Part shown: in pieces, positions 1-9,666 of the stretch
How positions within the stretch are numbered: the stretch's first letter is position 1
Layout: every line of letters begins with the position of its first letter
NCBI GenBank assembly: GCA_001510135.1
Contig: LFER01000042.1
Coordinates: forward strand, 62,001 to 126,000
Length of the DNA stretch: 64,000 nucleotides
Source: Alphaproteobacteria bacterium casp-alpha6
GTDB taxonomy: Bacteria > Pseudomonadota > Alphaproteobacteria > Rhodobacterales > Rhodobacteraceae
Reading direction: 5' to 3'
The notes under the pieces: model-generated
What the model saw: only the letters and a program-made list of their open reading frames with translations
Database searches by the model: none
Told to the model about the DNA's origin: nothing
Position numbers and translations under genes: made by a program

Positions 1-1
1 C

Positions 2-535
2 GATCTGCAAAATATCGATGAAACCGAAGATGCGGTACAACATCTTTTGGCGACATACGGCGTCCCCAAAGTCATCGTTCACAACCCTGCTAAGCTCATC
101 ATCGATCCATTGGCAGAGACGACGATAGACGGCTTCGAAGCGGCGTGGCAATCCATGGTGTTGTCGGCCTTTGTCATCGCAAAATCAGCTTTGCCCGCGA
201 TGGTTGATGCAGGTGGGGGCAGTTTCCTTGTTTCGGGCGCAACGGCCAGCCTGCGCGGGGGAGGGCGGTTTGCTGCCTTTGCTTCTGCAAAATTCGCCCT
301 GCGCGGATTGACCCAATCCTTGGCGAGAGAGTTTCAGCCAAAAGGCATTCACGTGGCGCATATGATCCTTGATGGTATTTTGGATACCAATGCCAGTCGC
401 AAGCTGCACAACTTACCGACTGAAAAAATGATGCAAACTGATGCGGTGGCTCAGACTTATTGGGACATTGCACATCAACCGAAATCCGTCTGGACCCATG
501 AATTGGATCTAAGACCAAGTACGGAGGGATTCTAA
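2..535 (+). CDS. SDR-family oxidoreductase-like protein, 5' end cut off
   Basis: The reading frame is open from the window edge, so the N-terminal cofactor-binding part lies outside. What remains is the C-terminal two thirds of a Rossmann-fold short-chain dehydrogenase/reductase: a helix-strand segment ending in LVSGATASLRGGG, then FASAKFALRGLTQSLAREF and the GIHVAHMILDGILDT stretch typical of a subgroup of SDRs. The YxxxK catalytic motif reads FxxxK, so the proton-donating Tyr is replaced by Phe. The stop overlaps the next start (TAATG), so it is probably cotranscribed with the amine oxidase. Substrate unknown; the family assignment is firm, the enzyme activity is not. Confidence 0.8.
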   Translation, partial: DLQNIDETEDAVQHLLATYGVPKVIVHNPAKLIIDPLAETTIDGFEAAWQSMVLSAFVIAKSALPAMVDAGGGSFLVSGATASLRGGGRFAAFASAKFALRGLTQSLAREFQPKGIHVAHMILDGILDTNASRKLHNLPTEKMMQTDAVAQTYWDIAHQPKSVWTHELDLRPSTEGF

Positions 536-1626
536 TGAATACCGATGTTTTAATCGTCGGAGGTGGGCTCTCTGGGCTAGCACTTGCGTCAAAATTGGAA
601 AAATCAGGCGTTAATTATCTGGTTGTCGAAGCAAATGATCGTTTAGGCGGTCGCATCCTCACCAAATCTGTGAAAGAGGCTGGATTTGATTATGGTCCTG
701 CGTGGTTTTGGCCGGGTCAGCCGCGGATGGCCCGTGCGATCGAAGAACTGGGCTTAGGCTACTTTGGTCAATATTCAAATGGGTCGATCAAATATGAAGA
801 ATCAGACGGAAAAGTTTTTGCTAACCGTGGATTTTCGTCGATGCAGGGCTCCTATCGCGTGAAAGGCGGCACTGGCGCCTTGATCAACGCCCTAGCGCAA
901 CGTTTGAGTAAAGAAAATATCCTTTTGAGCCATGTTTTACATTCCGTTGAACAAACGGTGCAGGGAATTTCTGCCGAATTTAACGCCCCAAAGGGTCAAG
1001 TGCAAATTCATGCAAAGAAAATTGTGTTGGCGCTGCCACCACGGGTTGCCGAAGAAAAGATCGCATTTAAATCTGAAATACCGCAAACGGCGCTTCAGGC
1101 GATGCGGCAAATCCCGACTTGGATGGCGGGTCAGGCGAAAATTCTGGGTATTTATGATCGACCTTATTGGAGAGATGCTGGTTTTTCCGGCGACGCCATG
1201 AGCCGCAGAGGACCGATGGTAGAAATCCATGATGCCTCTCCGAGTGAAGGTGGGCCATATGCTTTGTTTGGCTTTGTCGGTTTTTCTGCAAACGATCGCT
1301 TACAATTGGGTGATGAGATTTTAAAAATGGCCAAAGAACAGCTTGTGAATATCTTTGGGCCCGAAATGGGCAATCCATTGTCTCTTGAGATCAAAGACTG
1401 GGCGCAAGATATTCGGGTTGCGACACCTTTGGATGCAAATGGGCCGGGATATCACCCTGCCTATGGCCTGCCTGCGGCCATGAGGAACCTGTGGGATGGA
1501 AAGCTCATTTTCGGGTCAACCGAGACCGCGCATCAATTCGGTGGGTTCCTCGAAGGCGCACTTGAAGCGGCAGATCAGGTTTTCGCTACGTTGAACGTCA
1601 AAGATCTGCAAAAGGTAAGTGTTTAA
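535..1626 (+). CDS. FAD-dependent amine oxidase / protoporphyrinogen-oxidase-like flavoprotein
   Basis: A 363-residue flavoprotein. The N-terminus has the dinucleotide-binding glycine motif GGGLSGLALASKLEKSG followed by an acidic residue at the end of strand 2 and the RLGGR motif, the hallmark of the flavin amine oxidase superfamily. The C-terminus has the second FAD contact (GSTETAHQFGGFLEGALEAA, residues about 325-345). It should oxidise an amine or a related C-N or C-C bond using O2; the substrate cannot be read from sequence. The start overlaps the SDR stop by one base. Its stop overlaps the stop of the convergent downstream gene by a few bases. There is no signal peptide, so it is cytoplasmic. 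Confidence 0.85.
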   Translation: MNTDVLIVGGGLSGLALASKLEKSGVNYLVVEANDRLGGRILTKSVKEAGFDYGPAWFWPGQPRMARAIEELGLGYFGQYSNGSIKYEESDGKVFANRGFSSMQGSYRVKGGTGALINALAQRLSKENILLSHVLHSVEQTVQGISAEFNAPKGQVQIHAKKIVLALPPRVAEEKIAFKSEIPQTALQAMRQIPTWMAGQAKILGIYDRPYWRDAGFSGDAMSRRGPMVEIHDASPSEGGPYALFGFVGFSANDRLQLGDEILKMAKEQLVNIFGPEMGNPLSLEIKDWAQDIRVATPLDANGPGYHPAYGLPAAMRNLWDGKLIFGSTETAHQFGGFLEGALEAADQVFATLNVKDLQKVSV

Positions 1627-2465
1627 AGATTAGGTTCCCCTTGCAAACCAAGGAGCTTACGAAATCCAGTCCAATATCCTGGCAACCTCGGGGGGCGCTC
1701 AAGCCCTCTGAGGATGTCATCTGCAAACTCTGGCATTTCAGATTTTGCAAATAGACGTCCCCAGTCCAAAAACGCTTCGCGATCCTTCGGGCGTAATCGA
1801 CAGGCGCTTCCCACCAATCCAATCAGTGTTTCAGAGGCAGAATACCATTCATCCTGAATACCAGCGAGCTTTTGGGGAACAAGTGGTCCAATAAGTCGGA
1901 TCAACCGACTTTCTGAAAACAGCAGGAGAACTTTGCCCATCTCTGCATGTGTGTAATGGATGAGTGGGGGGAAACTGTCAAAAAACACGGCCTTATTATT
2001 GATTACCGCGAAATTCCGAATGGATGGGTGAAATCCGACACGTCCATCTTCTTTCGTCAGACCATTCCAAAATCTAGCAATCACTTCACCTGCGGCATCC
2101 ATCAAAGCCAACGCACGTGGAAGGTCAGCTTCAATCATTTGGCTGCGCATCATGTATTTTGTTTCTAGTGCATCTTGAACGATGACAGGAACAAACTTCG
2201 GCCCATGTGGCAAAAGATGGATTACTGTTTTGGGAACAGTTACGCCAAGTTTACGCAAAACCCGCACATAATCATCATGCGCATGGACCAAAGTTTTAAG
2301 TGTTTCGAGGTTGCGCTGAGCCTGATAAACCTTGATGACTTTGTCATGGTAAGGGCCATTTTCAGGGCGAAACGGCGCACAGAAATATCCCAGCTTCGAC
2401 AAAGCCTGTCCCCGTGCAGCGGTTTTCTGAAACACCAGCTGGTGAAGTGTTTCTACATCTGTCAT
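1623..2465 (-). CDS. Unknown protein with kinase-like catalytic loop
   Basis: A 280-residue protein without signal peptide or membrane segment. Around residues 165-190 it reads GFHPSIRNFAVINNKAVFFD followed by SFPP. This resembles the H-x4-N catalytic loop and D-x-x-P metal loop of aminoglycoside-phosphotransferase-type kinases, and it reminds me of the family annotated DUF6206, an assignment from memory. The rest is helical with many charged residues. It converges on the amine oxidase gene, sharing the stop region (4 bp overlap). A phosphotransferase role is only an inference from fold resemblance. Confidence 0.6.
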   Translation of the reverse strand: MTDVETLHQLVFQKTAARGQALSKLGYFCAPFRPENGPYHDKVIKVYQAQRNLETLKTLVHAHDDYVRVLRKLGVTVPKTVIHLLPHGPKFVPVIVQDALETKYMMRSQMIEADLPRALALMDAAGEVIARFWNGLTKEDGRVGFHPSIRNFAVINNKAVFFDSFPPLIHYTHAEMGKVLLLFSESRLIRLIGPLVPQKLAGIQDEWYSASETLIGLVGSACRLRPKDREAFLDWGRLFAKSEMPEFADDILRGLERPPRLPGYWTGFRKLLGLQGEPNL

Positions 2466-2537
2466 GGTTCCCGTCCTTTAACTTTAATAAAAGGCTATAG
2501 AACGGTCTGATCCTTATGACCAGTCATGATAGAGCTT

Positions 2538-4820
2538 TCAGTCACATCGCATAGTCAGACGAATCTTTCCTTTTACAGAGGTTGACCAACGCACATGTAT
2601 TTGGTCTTTTGATGACCCTTTTTCAGTTTCGGTATAAGGCATCGTATAGGTCGTATTATTTGAGCTGGTTCGGATGGCATTTTCGGCGACCATCCCAGTT
2701 ACTGTCGTTGCATATCCTGAAAATGGCAGACGACTGTCTGAGGAAACGGTCCAAACAGAAGAGGCAGTGTTCTGGTTATGCGTGACAATCAACGGGTTTT
2801 CGGTTTGCGTGGAGATATTGTTAAAATTATTTCCCAAAAACTGAATATTTCGTAGCTTACTTCGATCAATATCTGCGTAAGATGTATCAACCCGTTCGAC
2901 GCGATTTATGACCCCGTTGATGGAGCGAAAATTATTTCCGTTTACTGTCAAGTTTGACACACTGTGGCGCGCACCGAAGGGTTTTACAACAATGTAGGCA
3001 AACCACGCAGCAACTGCTCCGCTGAGGAAAACGTTGTCGCTCACAGAGAGAGAGGAAAAACCAAACCCGCTTGTAAATGTAGGTTCGGCCTCATGTTCAT
3101 TTGTCCACTCAACAAAGCAATTATCGATATAATTGCCAACCACTGTTGTGGCGGTATTTCCTTTGGTCAAAACAAGTCCTGCAACTCGGATTCCGTTTGA
3201 TACTGAATCTCCTTGATAAAAGTGGTTGCCGATTACGATATTGTTCGATCCGCTTAGGACTGCAAAATGGCGGAAATGGGCCGCCCAGTTTTCGCGTAGT
3301 TTCACATCATTTGAATTGGCATTGATGGCAATGCTGACGCGGTCTTGGGCCTTTTCATTTGCTTCAGCTGATTGGAAATTACATCTGTCAATCAGCATCC
3401 CCTGACAGCCGGTTCCAATCGAGGTAATTCCACGATCTTTGGGGCGTTGGAAAAAACAATCCTTTACATGGAACAGATAGCCTGTCTTTGCCATCATGAC
3501 TGCGCTGGCGGATGAATTACACTGAAATTCAATGTTTTGCAGCGTCAGTTTGCTGATCTTTTCAAACCCGCTGAAATCCAGAAGATATTTGAATCGACGG
3601 AACGTGAAATTCTGGGTGCCATCGGCATCAAACAAGTCCTCCGACAGTGTGAGTTGCTTTGCTTGGGTGTTGACGGAGGTCACATAGACTTCCCGCCCGA
3701 CACCTTGGCATTCTACCAAGGATCCGACCGCGATACTTGCAATTGCGCTGACATCTGAAAGCTTACTTGGGTCAGAAGCGCTATATGTGGCGCGGGACGT
3801 CCATGTGTCGGTTTCCCAGTTGATATCTCCTGTTGAATAAATTTGACCATTTTTGATCACTCGGCGTTGCAAATGATCGTCTCGATTGGCAACTGAAGCA
3901 TGCACGTCCAAAGGCGCACTGAGCGCGACAGATTTTCCACCTAAATCGAGTGAGTCATATTCGCTGTTGTTAAATAGAGCCTGTATAGCTTTTTTGAGAG
4001 CGAGCTCCTCTGAACCAAAAGCATCGACATAATTTTGATATTCATATGCGTTGGTCAACAACAATGGCGCGTCATCAGGCATTGCAAGTGTACCTTGAAA
4101 CATCACACGCGAAGATAGGGAAAGCGCCCGTTTTATTGTGAATTGACCAGTTGGCACCAGCAAAGATCGCCCCTTTGCCGCACGGTCAGCGCTGACAAAA
4201 GCGTCATAGTTATCGATGTCCTGATTTGCCAGAGCCCCATAATCACGGATATCGACTGTGTTTAGCATGTCATGATGAAAAAGATACGTTACATCCTCAA
4301 TTGTAAGATCATCTATTCGAATGATCCCACCATTGGCGCCAGTCAGATCAAGTCCAAAATGCCCATAATCAGGTTCAGAACCCCAAACCATATCGACACC
4401 ATCGCGAAGACCCGGACCAACAATTGCGGATACCTCAAAGATATCGCCATACCGTTTCAGTGCAATTGATGGTCCCGTTTGTGTCACAGTTGGTACAGAA
4501 CTGCCGTTAGATCTTGCAGCATACCCTGCTATTCGTACAGCGGGCAGGTTTCCAGTAATACACTTTAATCGTGCCGTGATGCGAACGTAGGTTTCCGCTT
4601 GGATGGGAGTTTTGCCGCTATAGCGTAAACGCTCGGTGGAATTCGTTTTTTCGATTTCCAAACATCCGCCGAAATCTGCATCTGCGGGCACGAAAACGGC
4701 ATGATCAATCTTATCATAGGTTGCCGATCCGGGTGTTCCGTCTCCGCCGAACCAAACACCAAGGCCGTCTTCAAATGGTGAAGGGGTAAAATTTGTGCCA
4801 GAAACGCGCGCCGTGCTCAT
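2538..4820 (-). CDS. Large right-handed beta-helix protein (pectate lyase/GH28-related fold)
   Basis: A 760-residue protein. I chose the ATG at 4820 over the one at 4835 because GGAAAGGA lies at the right distance upstream. Residues 1-190 look like a beta-sandwich, carbohydrate-binding-like module (FVPADADFGGCLEIEK, ending RIDDLTIEDV). DIRDYGALANQDIDNYDAF then begins a Pectate_lyase_3-type beta-helix, as in GH28-related and tailspike proteins. Many N-rich turns such as SNDVKLREN and GNNFNN continue to about residue 690. There is no Sec signal peptide. The fold is well supported; substrate and even catalytic activity are unknown. No phage genes are nearby, so a prophage tailspike is unlikely. 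Confidence 0.7.
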   Translation of the reverse strand: MSTARVSGTNFTPSPFEDGLGVWFGGDGTPGSATYDKIDHAVFVPADADFGGCLEIEKTNSTERLRYSGKTPIQAETYVRITARLKCITGNLPAVRIAGYAARSNGSSVPTVTQTGPSIALKRYGDIFEVSAIVGPGLRDGVDMVWGSEPDYGHFGLDLTGANGGIIRIDDLTIEDVTYLFHHDMLNTVDIRDYGALANQDIDNYDAFVSADRAAKGRSLLVPTGQFTIKRALSLSSRVMFQGTLAMPDDAPLLLTNAYEYQNYVDAFGSEELALKKAIQALFNNSEYDSLDLGGKSVALSAPLDVHASVANRDDHLQRRVIKNGQIYSTGDINWETDTWTSRATYSASDPSKLSDVSAIASIAVGSLVECQGVGREVYVTSVNTQAKQLTLSEDLFDADGTQNFTFRRFKYLLDFSGFEKISKLTLQNIEFQCNSSASAVMMAKTGYLFHVKDCFFQRPKDRGITSIGTGCQGMLIDRCNFQSAEANEKAQDRVSIAINANSNDVKLRENWAAHFRHFAVLSGSNNIVIGNHFYQGDSVSNGIRVAGLVLTKGNTATTVVGNYIDNCFVEWTNEHEAEPTFTSGFGFSSLSVSDNVFLSGAVAAWFAYIVVKPFGARHSVSNLTVNGNNFRSINGVINRVERVDTSYADIDRSKLRNIQFLGNNFNNISTQTENPLIVTHNQNTASSVWTVSSDSRLPFSGYATTVTGMVAENAIRTSSNNTTYTMPYTETEKGSSKDQIHVRWSTSVKGKIRLTMRCD

Positions 4821-4908
4821 GCCGATCCTTTCCATTAACAGGTTTGGCAGATGAGATAGATGCGCAGTCTTTAATTTGGCGTAGTCATAGCGTGCGCAAA
4901 CCGTTGCG

Positions 4909-5310
4909 TCATACGCTGAAATCGGCGGGGTTTAGGAATTTAACACCTGATATTTTCCAACCCTTCGCCGTATTAATAAGAAAATATCGCAAATAGTGCG
5001 CTGTCCCATTTTGGTCAAAAATCTGAATATCTTGGGCGCGTCCGGCCTGATCTTTGCGATGCTCCAAAAAACTGAACTTCTGTGGTCGCCAGACCATTGG
5101 GTACCCGCGTTGGACCATAAGGCCGAAGTTTTGCGGCGTTTGAAACATAGATCGGATGGATGGGCTGGCGAATGTAAAGGCAGTTTCAAAATCATCCTTT
5201 AAAAAGGCCTCCAACTGGGCGCTGATCGTGGCTTGCACGTCTTCTTTTGGCCCAGCGGAGGCTCCGGCGCTGATGCAAACCGAGAAAATTAAAGCTACTA
5301 AAATTCGCAT
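4909..5310 (-). CDS. DUF4864 domain-containing exported protein
   Basis: A 133-residue protein with a clear Sec signal peptide (MRILVALIFSVCISAGASAG, cleavage near residue 19) followed by a single small alpha/beta domain of the DUF4864 type (VQATISAQLEAFLKDDFETAF near the start, YFLINTAKGWKISGVKF near the end). It is expected to be periplasmic. The function of the family is unknown; the fold is reminiscent of NTF2-like proteins. It sits on the same strand as lysK upstream and the beta-helix gene downstream, with 88 bp to the latter. Confidence 0.75.
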   Translation of the reverse strand: MRILVALIFSVCISAGASAGPKEDVQATISAQLEAFLKDDFETAFTFASPSIRSMFQTPQNFGLMVQRGYPMVWRPQKFSFLEHRKDQAGRAQDIQIFDQNGTAHYLRYFLINTAKGWKISGVKFLNPADFSV

Positions 5311-5358
5311 GGCACGTCCTCATCACTTTCTGGGGATTTAGCGCATGACAAAATGTGA

Positions 5359-6939
5359 TCAAGAGCTGAGAAATTTTCCCGAAAGTGCGTCATCGATGAG
5401 CTTTACGGTGTCCTCAACACCGTAAAGTGCCACAAAGCCGCCAAAGCGGGGTCCTTGGCTTGCCCCTAAAAGTACTTCGTAAATTGCTTTGAACCAATCT
5501 CTGAGCGGATCAAAACGATCTCTGCCACAGCCAAACACGATTGTTTGAAGCGCCTCTGGATCCAGAGGACCATCATATTCCGCAAATTGCGATCGAAGAT
5601 CCAAAAGCGCTTCGCGCTCAAGCTCACTCGGTTGACGATATGTTTTTTGCGGCTTTACAAAATCATTGTAGTAGCGGACCGCAAAGCCAGCTGACTTATC
5701 CAAACCGGGATGGGTTTCAGGGTCTGCTTCTGGTGCATAGCGTTTGATAAAGCCCCAAAGCTGATCTTTCTCTTCGGCATTTGCAACAGCTGCAAGGTTA
5801 AGCAACATGCTGAAGGACACCACCATATCAGAGTTTGGCACATTATGACCGTGGATATGAAATACGGGATTGTTCAGCTGTGCCGTTTCATCCTGACCTT
5901 CATAAGCGTTCAATTGTTGGTGATACTCATCTACTGCTTTGGGAATAACATCAAAATGCATCCGCTTTGCCGTCTTTGGCTTTTGATACATAAAATACGC
6001 AAGGCTTTCGGTGCTCGCATATGTCAACCATTCATCAATCGACACGCCATTACCTGACGTTTTTGAAATTTTCTGGCCACTTTCATCAAGAAACAGTTCG
6101 TATGTGAAATGTTCTGGGGCGGGATGGCCAAGTATGCGGCAGATTTTGTCGTAAATAGGGGTATTTGTTGAGTGATCTTTCCCATACATTTCAAAATCAA
6201 CGCCTAAGGCGGCCCAGCGTGCACCAAAGTCCGGTTTCCACTGTAGTTTTACATTTCCCCCTGTAACAGGCAGAGTCATTTCAGTTCCGTCTTCATCATG
6301 AAATGTAATGGTGCCTTCATCGGCATTCACAGATTTAATTGGAACGTAAAGCACGCGCCCCGTTTGGGGATGGATTGGCAAAAAAATAGAATAAGTTTTG
6401 CGCCGCTCTTCGCGCAGGCTTGCCAGCATGACCTCCATAATGGCGTCGTATTTTTCGGCAGCGCGCAACAGAATTTTGTCAAATTGACCGGAACGATAAA
6501 ATTCAGTTGCGGAGTAAAACTCATATTCAAACCCGAAGGTATCCAAGAAACGGCGCAGCATTGCGTTATTGTGATGACCAAAGCTTTCGTATTTGCCGAA
6601 TGGATCGGGCACAGATGTAAGCGGTTTTTGCAAATGCTCCTGAAGACCTTCTGCATTCGGCACATTGCCTGGAATTTTGCGCATCCCGTCAAGATCATCG
6701 GAAAAACAAATGAGTTTTGTTGGAATATCGCTGATCAGACGAAAGGCACGCATAACCATAGTTGTGCGCGCCACTTCACCAAATGTGCCGATATGGGGCA
6801 ATCCTGACGGGCCGTACCCCGTTTCAAACAGAACGTAACCTTTTTCGGGGGGTTTTTGTTCATACCGCTTCAAAACTCTGCGCGCTTCCTCAAAGGGCCA
6901 AGCTTTGACGCTCATGGCAATATCGCGCAGGTTAGACAT
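5359..6939 (-). CDS. lysK: Lysyl-tRNA synthetase, class I
   Basis: A 526-residue enzyme charging tRNA-Lys with lysine in the cytoplasm. The class I signatures are visible: [13 protein letters not shown] near residue 45 is the HIGH motif (HIGT) and KISKTSGNG near residue 290 is the KMSKS motif. This archaeal-type LysRS replaces the class II enzyme (LysS) in many alphaproteobacteria. Length and ending are normal for the family. A GGAG element lies just upstream of the chosen ATG; an in-frame Met eight codons later is a less likely start. The gene is divergent from the TerB-like gene with about 110 bp between them. Confidence 0.96.
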   Translation of the reverse strand: MSNLRDIAMSVKAWPFEEARRVLKRYEQKPPEKGYVLFETGYGPSGLPHIGTFGEVARTTMVMRAFRLISDIPTKLICFSDDLDGMRKIPGNVPNAEGLQEHLQKPLTSVPDPFGKYESFGHHNNAMLRRFLDTFGFEYEFYSATEFYRSGQFDKILLRAAEKYDAIMEVMLASLREERRKTYSIFLPIHPQTGRVLYVPIKSVNADEGTITFHDEDGTEMTLPVTGGNVKLQWKPDFGARWAALGVDFEMYGKDHSTNTPIYDKICRILGHPAPEHFTYELFLDESGQKISKTSGNGVSIDEWLTYASTESLAYFMYQKPKTAKRMHFDVIPKAVDEYHQQLNAYEGQDETAQLNNPVFHIHGHNVPNSDMVVSFSMLLNLAAVANAEEKDQLWGFIKRYAPEADPETHPGLDKSAGFAVRYYNDFVKPQKTYRQPSELEREALLDLRSQFAEYDGPLDPEALQTIVFGCGRDRFDPLRDWFKAIYEVLLGASQGPRFGGFVALYGVEDTVKLIDDALSGKFLSS

Positions 6940-7053
6940 TTGGTAACTCCGTGAAATGGATGTGAACTTAGGCTCTCAGCCTGAGCTTCCTATTGCGCCG
7001 CGCGGAATAGGTCAATATTCTATGAAAAAAGTTTAGATTTGAAGGCATATCAC

Positions 7054-7479
7054 GTGACCCAAGATGTATCGCATACGATGACACCACAAGATTGCCTTGT
7101 GGCCCTGATGATCGCTGTCTCTGCGTCAGATGCAAATATTCTGACTGCAGAACTGGTTAAGATTCAATCCACGCTCAATCATCTGCCGATATTTGCGGAA
7201 TATGATATTGATCGCCTCAATGTTATGTCTCAATTGGTACTGGATTTGTTTGAACAAGAAGACGGCGTGGATGCACTTTTTGAGTTGATCATAGATCATC
7301 TTCCACAACGGCTTTATGAAACTGGATATGCGCTTTGCTGTGATGTTGCTGCCGCTGATGGGATCATCCGTGAACCAGAACTGCGCCTTCTAGAAGAGAT
7401 GCGCTATACTCTTAACATAGATCGTCTGCATGCTGCGGCGATCGAACGTGGTGCAAGGGCAAGACATATTACGCTTTAA
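7054..7479 (+). CDS. TerB-like protein (tellurite-resistance/DnaJ-type helical domain)
   Basis: A helical protein of about 141 residues with the TerB pattern of acidic helices: LVALMIAVSASDANI, DLFEQEDGVDALFELI and CDVAAADGIIREPELRLLEE, the last resembling the metal-binding acidic loop of TerB. I chose the GTG at 7054 because GAAGG lies eight bases upstream; a TTG at 7039 and an ATG at 7078 are in-frame alternatives. It is cytoplasmic with no membrane segment. In alphaproteobacteria such stand-alone TerB proteins are common and rarely linked to tellurite; the role is unknown. It converges on dacB with a 5 bp gap. Confidence 0.75.
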   Translation: MTQDVSHTMTPQDCLVALMIAVSASDANILTAELVKIQSTLNHLPIFAEYDIDRLNVMSQLVLDLFEQEDGVDALFELIIDHLPQRLYETGYALCCDVAAADGIIREPELRLLEEMRYTLNIDRLHAAAIERGARARHITL

Positions 7480-7484
7480 ATACT

Positions 7485-8975
7485 TTATTCAATATCTGTT
7501 TCGCTGAGACGATTGAGGATTTGGTGCTGCAACCGTCGAGATCGAAAATTCCACCTTTTAGACCCTTCAGGCGAGGTATCTTTGTTTTCCGCCTGCGCTG
7601 CGGCGCGACGGCTAAGGTCTTGTGACATAATCGTAAAGGCAAAGGGTGAACCAACACCATCCACAACGTAACCCGCCAAAGAGCTTACGAAGTTTAAAGT
7701 CCCCGTTTTTGCACGTATTTCAAGTTTGGAAGACGTGTCAATTTTCCCAGTATTATCGCGGGGTTTGATTTTACGTAAAAGCGATAAGAACTCTGGTCGT
7801 TCTCTAAAAATCTGATGCAGAGCACTGCTAAGGTCAGAGGGCGTAATCCTTGACATGTCTCCCAGACCAGAATGGTCGACAAAGTGGGCCTCTTCGACAG
7901 ACAATTGTTTTTGCGCCCAAAGTTGCATATGTCGGGCAGAACTGGTCAGTGATGACGCGTCCCCACCGCTCTTTTGGGTTGCGGTGAGACCTAAAATTTC
8001 GGCCGTGAGGTTGATTGAATATTTCAGCATATGAATGAGCATTTCATTCAACGGAGCGCTTTCATGGGAGGCGATCGGTTGAAGAACTGGTAAATCAGGC
8101 GCTGGGCTTTTCCGCCCAATATAGATACCCAAACCCGCCAAAAGGTCGCTAAAGATATCCGCACAATAGCGTTCAGGCTTGCGTACGGGTAGCCAGCCCC
8201 CCCCTTTTTCATTCAGCGCGTGCTTTGAAACCGTCCAAACCTCTTTGTTGGACGACTCAGAATAGCTATAAACCGGTGTCTGAGTGTCTGAGGCAGAAAT
8301 TGCGATTGAATTGGTTTTGGGAAAAATAGAGGTGCCCCGAGCATCCAGTCGAAGTTCTGTGCCAGACGCTGTTTTCGTCCATTCAAAATAAATTCGATTA
8401 AAGTTCAAATTTAATCCTGATACTGCGGGATTGTACCCTGCCTGCACGGGTTGCAAGGAATCAATTTGAGAAATCTTGGGGAAATCTTGTCCTGTATAAA
8501 ATAAATCTCCTGATATTGAACTTATACCTGCAGCTTTCACATCATTAGCGAGAGCCAAAAGATGGTCGGTATCCAGCATTGGATCACCTGACCCGACAAG
8601 ATATAAGTTGCCCAGCAATTGACCATTTTTGATGGTACCATCCGTCAAAGCCTGAGTTGAAAAACGAAATGTGGGGCCAAGCTTTTCCAGCGCGTAAAGC
8701 GCCGTAATTATCTTAAGTACGCTGGCAGGGGCAAAGCTTTTGGCTTGATTTTTTTCATAAATTACTTTTCCAGTTTCGAGATTTATTGCGCTAATCCCGA
8801 CCTCTCCCGTAATTCCTGCCCGTGCTCGGATTCGGTCAAATTCTGAGGATGCAGCGCTACCGGGCCGGCTTCTGGGTCTGAGAGAGACCGATTGCGCATA
8901 TAGCGCCAGCGGAGCGCAAAATGCAGTGCCAGCTATGTAGGCTGCCATCTTGCGCCGCGAAAGATCTTGGCCCAT
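7485..8975 (-). CDS. dacB: D-alanyl-D-alanine carboxypeptidase/endopeptidase (PBP4 type, peptidase S13)
   Basis: A 496-residue periplasmic penicillin-binding protein that trims or opens peptidoglycan cross-links. The three active-site motifs are present: SVLK (SxxK, about residue 82) in SFAPASVLKIITALYALE, SIN (SxN) in YSINLTAEILG, and KTG in IRAKTGTLNFVSS. The N-terminus, SRRKMAAYIAGTAFCAPLAL, has a twin-arginine followed by a hydrophobic stretch, so Tat export is plausible. nadD lies upstream on the same strand after 112 bp. Confidence 0.93.
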   Translation of the reverse strand: MGQDLSRRKMAAYIAGTAFCAPLALYAQSVSLRPRSRPGSAASSEFDRIRARAGITGEVGISAINLETGKVIYEKNQAKSFAPASVLKIITALYALEKLGPTFRFSTQALTDGTIKNGQLLGNLYLVGSGDPMLDTDHLLALANDVKAAGISSISGDLFYTGQDFPKISQIDSLQPVQAGYNPAVSGLNLNFNRIYFEWTKTASGTELRLDARGTSIFPKTNSIAISASDTQTPVYSYSESSNKEVWTVSKHALNEKGGGWLPVRKPERYCADIFSDLLAGLGIYIGRKSPAPDLPVLQPIASHESAPLNEMLIHMLKYSINLTAEILGLTATQKSGGDASSLTSSARHMQLWAQKQLSVEEAHFVDHSGLGDMSRITPSDLSSALHQIFRERPEFLSLLRKIKPRDNTGKIDTSSKLEIRAKTGTLNFVSSLAGYVVDGVGSPFAFTIMSQDLSRRAAAQAENKDTSPEGSKRWNFRSRRLQHQILNRLSETDIE

Positions 8976-9087
8976 GTCTAAAATTAACCCTTACCACCCC
9001 AGTACGCTGACTCGGTATTTACTTCGAAAAGGTAATAAAATCTAGAAACATTCTCAATTTGTGTTCAATGATGCCAAGTTGCAACAA

Positions 9088-9666
9088 TCATTGTTTTAAT
9101 TTGCTTGGATGGCGTAGCTTCGTTGAGGACATATGGCTCATTGGCAGGTTGATATAGCACCAAGCTGGCGCTGCCATATCGCCAAGCTTCCAGCTTTGCG
9201 ACATCGATAACCGAGAAGATCGATAGATTCGGGCGGCGCGCGCGGTAACTGGAGCCAGTTGATCACCCGGACGGGCAAGTACGCCAACCGGAAGGGTGTG
9301 CATAATAGAGCGCCAATTTTGCCAGCGGTCAATCTGTTGCAAGTTGTCAGCCCCCATGAGCCAGACAAACTGATGGTTTGGGTATATTTTCATCAGTGAA
9401 TTAACCGTATCCGCCGTGAAGCGGGAACCGAGCCTTGCCTCAATATCAGAGATACGAACCTTCGGATGACGCATTAAGCTGCGGGCAGCTTGCATCCGTA
9501 TGTGCAAGGGCGCTGGGGCCACGTCTTTCAGAGGGTTTCCAGGGCTCACCAGCCACCATACCTCATCCAGCTTAAAGCGTTTTAACGAACTCAACGTGAT
9601 GCGAACGTGCCCGTCATGCGCAGGGTTGAACGATCCCCCCAGTAGTCCGATTTTTTTTCTGCGCAT
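9088..9666 (-). CDS. nadD: Nicotinate-nucleotide adenylyltransferase
   Basis: A 192-residue cytoplasmic enzyme that adenylates nicotinate mononucleotide to deamido-NAD in NAD synthesis. The N-terminal nucleotidyltransferase motif is GLLGGSFNPAHDGHV (GSFxPxHxGH). The C-terminal MSSTKLR matches the ISSTxIR motif that binds ATP phosphates. FVWLMGADNLQQIDRW is the typical mid-protein motif. Length is normal. It lies upstream of dacB and divergent from ettA. In many bacteria nadD lies with rsfS and obg; here it does not. Confidence 0.95.
   Translation of the reverse strand: MRRKKIGLLGGSFNPAHDGHVRITLSSLKRFKLDEVWWLVSPGNPLKDVAPAPLHIRMQAARSLMRHPKVRISDIEARLGSRFTADTVNSLMKIYPNHQFVWLMGADNLQQIDRWQNWRSIMHTLPVGVLARPGDQLAPVTARAARIYRSSRLSMSQSWKLGDMAAPAWCYINLPMSHMSSTKLRHPSKLKQ

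Noticed and set aside
2538-4820. Prophage tailspike
   Set aside because: The fold is similar, but no phage structural, integrase or lysis genes occur nearby.
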